Shown: positions 6,296 to 7,956 of the stretch, piece after piece
Position numbering within the stretch: position 1 is the stretch's first letter
How the letters are laid out: each line of letters begins with the position of its first letter
Assembly: GCA_947460165.1 (NCBI GenBank)
Contig: CANHKH010000143.1
Location: forward strand, 1-7,956
Direction of reading: 5' to 3'
DNA: 7,956 bases
Origin: Comamonadaceae bacterium
Lineage (GTDB): Bacteria; Pseudomonadota; Gammaproteobacteria; Burkholderiales; Burkholderiaceae_C
Translations under genes and position numbers: made by a program
Notes under the pieces: generated by a model
What the model saw: the letters and a program-made list of their open reading frames with translations, nothing else
The model's database searches: none
What the model was told of the DNA's origin: nothing

Positions 6296-7351
6296 GCTCA
6301 ACAGCAATTTGCGCACAGGCGCGGGCAAGCCGGCAGCCCCCCATTGCACTGGTGTGAACCAGTCCCCGCCTGCAGACAGCGCAGCCGCTTGCGCCCAAGG
6401 CACGCGCACCGGGTGCAGGTGCAAGTCTCGGTGGGTGAGCACATGCAAAAAAGGCGGTAGCACCTGGGCTTTTTTCAGCTGCGCCGGCGTCAAGCGCTGC
6501 GCCAGCGCCTCTTCGCTGTCAAACACCGGCAAGCAATAGAGCCCCCCCCAAATGCCTTGGTCTGGTCTGCGTTCTAGCCACACACGACCGTCCGCCCGCT
6601 CGGCCCAAAACAACCACAGCTTGTGGCTGGAGCGCTTGAGCCTGCGGGTTTTGACCGGGTAGCGCTCGGGTTCACCCTGGGCCCGGGCCGCGCACAACGC
6701 GTTCATGGGGCACAACAGGCACAGCGGCTTTTTGGACTGGCACACGGTGGCGCCCAAATCCATGATGCCCTGGGTGTAGGCGGGCATGTCCTGGCCCTGT
6801 GCGGGCAGCAGTTCGTGCGCCAAGGCCAGCAGCTCTTTTTCAGCGGCGCTGCGGGAGAGGTCGTCCTCAAAGCCCAGCACCCGCGTGAGCACGCGCTTGA
6901 CGTTGCCGTCCAAAATGGCGGCGCGCTCGTCAAAGCAAAACGAGGCCACCGCTGCTGCTGTCGAGGGGCCTATGCCCGGCAAGCTGGCCAGGGCTTGGGC
7001 GCTGCGGGGAAATTCGCCGCCATGGTCGCTCACCACCGCCTGCGCGCAGCGGTGCAGGTTGCGCGCCCGGCTGTAGTAGCCCAGGCCGCTCCACAGGCCC
7101 AGCACCTCGTCGGGGTGGGCGGCGGCCAAATCAGCCACGCTGGGAAAGCGCTCTAAAAACCGCGCGTAGTAGCCCAGCACGGTGCTGACCTGGGTTTGCT
7201 GCAGCATGATTTCAGACAACCACACGCGGTAAGGGTCGCGCGTGTGCTGCCAGGGCAATTGACTGCGGCCGTGCGCGCGCTGCCAATGCACCAGGCGCGG
7301 CGCAAATTCCTGCACCAGGCCTGGGTTGGCGGCCTTCAAAACGTCTGGCAT
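6290..7351 (-). CDS. mutY: Adenine DNA glycosylase MutY
   Basis: A 353-residue MutY (E. coli 350). It excises adenine paired with 8-oxoguanine, preventing G-to-T changes. The catalytic helix-hairpin-helix domain has WLSEIMLQQTQV with catalytic Glu E47, the hairpin LPGIGPSTA (124-132), and ILDGNVKRVL with catalytic Asp D148. Four cysteines at 204, 211, 214 and 220 give the intact C-X6-C-X2-C-X5-C [4Fe-4S] site. The C-terminal NUDIX-like, 8-oxoG-sensing domain includes RRPDQGIWGGLYCLPVF (261-277) and HVLTHRDLHLHPV (303-315). The frame stays open another 23 codons upstream, but those lie inside fpg. MPDVLKAANPGL at 7351 gives the family length and is preferred. Its start overlaps fpg by 16 bases and has no Shine-Dalgarno sequence, so coupled translation is likely. 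The gene converges with rapZ, with three bases between stops. Confidence 0.97.
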   Translation of the reverse strand: MPDVLKAANPGLVQEFAPRLVHWQRAHGRSQLPWQHTRDPYRVWLSEIMLQQTQVSTVLGYYARFLERFPSVADLAAAHPDEVLGLWSGLGYYSRARNLHRCAQAVVSDHGGEFPRSAQALASLPGIGPSTAAAVASFCFDERAAILDGNVKRVLTRVLGFEDDLSRSAAEKELLALAHELLPAQGQDMPAYTQGIMDLGATVCQSKKPLCLLCPMNALCAARAQGEPERYPVKTRRLKRSSHKLWLFWAERADGRVWLERRPDQGIWGGLYCLPVFDSEEALAQRLTPAQLKKAQVLPPFLHVLTHRDLHLHPVRVPWAQAAALSAGGDWFTPVQWGAAGLPAPVRKLLLSA

Positions 7352-7956
7352 TGCGGGCAGTAGTAGGTGGAGCGCTGCTGCTGCACCAAGCGCTTGATGC
7401 TGGCCTGGCAGACCCGGCAAGGCAGGCCCGCCCGGTCGTAGACCTGGGCGCTCAGCTGAAAGTGGCCGCTTTCCCCCAAGGCATTGGAAAAATCCCGCAA
7501 GGTGCTGCCGCCCTGGCGCACCGCATCGGCCAGCACCTGCCCAATGGCCGCGTGCAGCTTGGCCGCACGCGCCCGGGTGATGAGGTGGGCGCGCTGCGTG
7601 GGCCGGATGCCGGCCATGAACAAAGCCTCTGACGCATAGATGTTGCCCACGCCCACCACCACCTCGCCCGCCAGCAGCACTTGCTTGATGGCCGTGTGTC
7701 GGGCTTTGAGCGCGCGCTGAAAGTCTGCCAGCACAAAATCCTCGCCCAGGGGCTCTACACCCAGGCGCGAGAGCAGCTTGAGCGCCACCGCGTCGGCCTG
7801 GTGTTCGGCGTAGACCACCGCGCCAAAACGGCGAGGATCGTTCAGGCGCAAGCTGCCCAAGCTGGTGTGCAGCTCAAAGTGGTCGTGCTTGCCCGCAGGC
7901 GGTAAATAGCGGTCAAACACCACGCTGCCCGACATGCCCAGGTGCATCAGCAGCAG
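7336..7956 (-). CDS. mutM: Formamidopyrimidine-DNA glycosylase Fpg/MutM (5' end outside window)
   Basis: The C-terminal 206 residues of Fpg, a bifunctional glycosylase/AP lyase that removes 8-oxoguanine and formamidopyrimidines. About 65 N-terminal residues, including the catalytic Pro-Glu N-terminus and the conserved Lys, lie beyond the window. In visible-residue numbering: HLGMSGS (5-11), LNDPRRFG (38-45), VGVGNIYASEALF (101-113, with the conserved Asn and helix-two-turn-helix region), and QGGSTLRDF (148-156). A C-terminal zinc finger has Cys 180, 183, 200 and 203 in C-X2-C-X16-C-X2-C, and the QQRS hairpin carries its conserved Arg at 195. The reading frame runs through the last base, with Leu codons before MHLGMSG, so the internal ATG at 7947 is not the true start. 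It overlaps mutY by 16 bases, making a GO-repair operon. Confidence 0.97.
   Translation of the reverse strand: MLLMHLGMSGSVVFDRYLPPAGKHDHFELHTSLGSLRLNDPRRFGAVVYAEHQADAVALKLLSRLGVEPLGEDFVLADFQRALKARHTAIKQVLLAGEVVVGVGNIYASEALFMAGIRPTQRAHLITRARAAKLHAAIGQVLADAVRQGGSTLRDFSNALGESGHFQLSAQVYDRAGLPCRVCQASIKRLVQQQRSTYYCPQCQTF

Noticed and set aside
7352..7420. Upstream extension of mutY by 23 codons
   Set aside because: The extension lies within the fpg zinc-finger coding region in another frame and does not resemble a MutY N-terminus; the ATG at 7351 gives the family length.

Overview
This window looks like ordinary chromosomal core sequence from a high-GC betaproteobacterium. The family is most likely Comamonadaceae or a near relative in Burkholderiales. 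The basis is strong G/C preference at third codon positions and protein wording familiar from that group, for example in NadK, HrcA and glutaryl-CoA dehydrogenase. No mobile element, tRNA, rRNA, CRISPR array, prophage gene or compositional island was seen. Eight protein genes fill almost the whole window; the longest gap is 147 bases.

Layout. (1) Positions 1-1591, + strand: the 3' end of glutaryl-CoA dehydrogenase (gcdH), joined by a one-base TGATG overlap to a class III (CaiB/BaiF) CoA-transferase. Together they would form a glutarate activation and oxidation module. (2) 1592-1738: a convergent gap with two short hairpins. (3) 1739-2755, - strand: hrcA, the heat-shock repressor. (4) 2756-2801: a 46-base divergent control region. 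(5) 2802-6286, + strand: nadK (NAD kinase), recN (double-strand-break repair ATPase) and rapZ (nucleotide-binding RNA adapter). recN and rapZ overlap by four bases (ATGA). A terminator-like inverted repeat lies at the nadK-recN junction. (6) 6290-7956, - strand: mutY and the 3' two-thirds or so of fpg (mutM), which overlap by 16 bases. rapZ and mutY converge with three bases between their stop codons, and a perfect 15-base inverted repeat covers both stops.

How the genes work together. Fpg removes 8-oxoguanine opposite C, and MutY removes A misincorporated opposite 8-oxoguanine, so fpg-mutY is an overlapping GO repair operon. NadK supplies NADP(H) and RecN handles double-strand breaks. hrcA-nadK-recN resembles the Escherichia coli neighbourhood where grpE diverges from nadK-recN, so a heat-shock gene again sits divergent to nadK. 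No previously undescribed system was found. The points of interest are small: stop-codon hairpin geometry, missing Shine-Dalgarno sequences at hrcA and nadK, a nadK-recN attenuator candidate, and an apparently divergent RapZ C-terminus.
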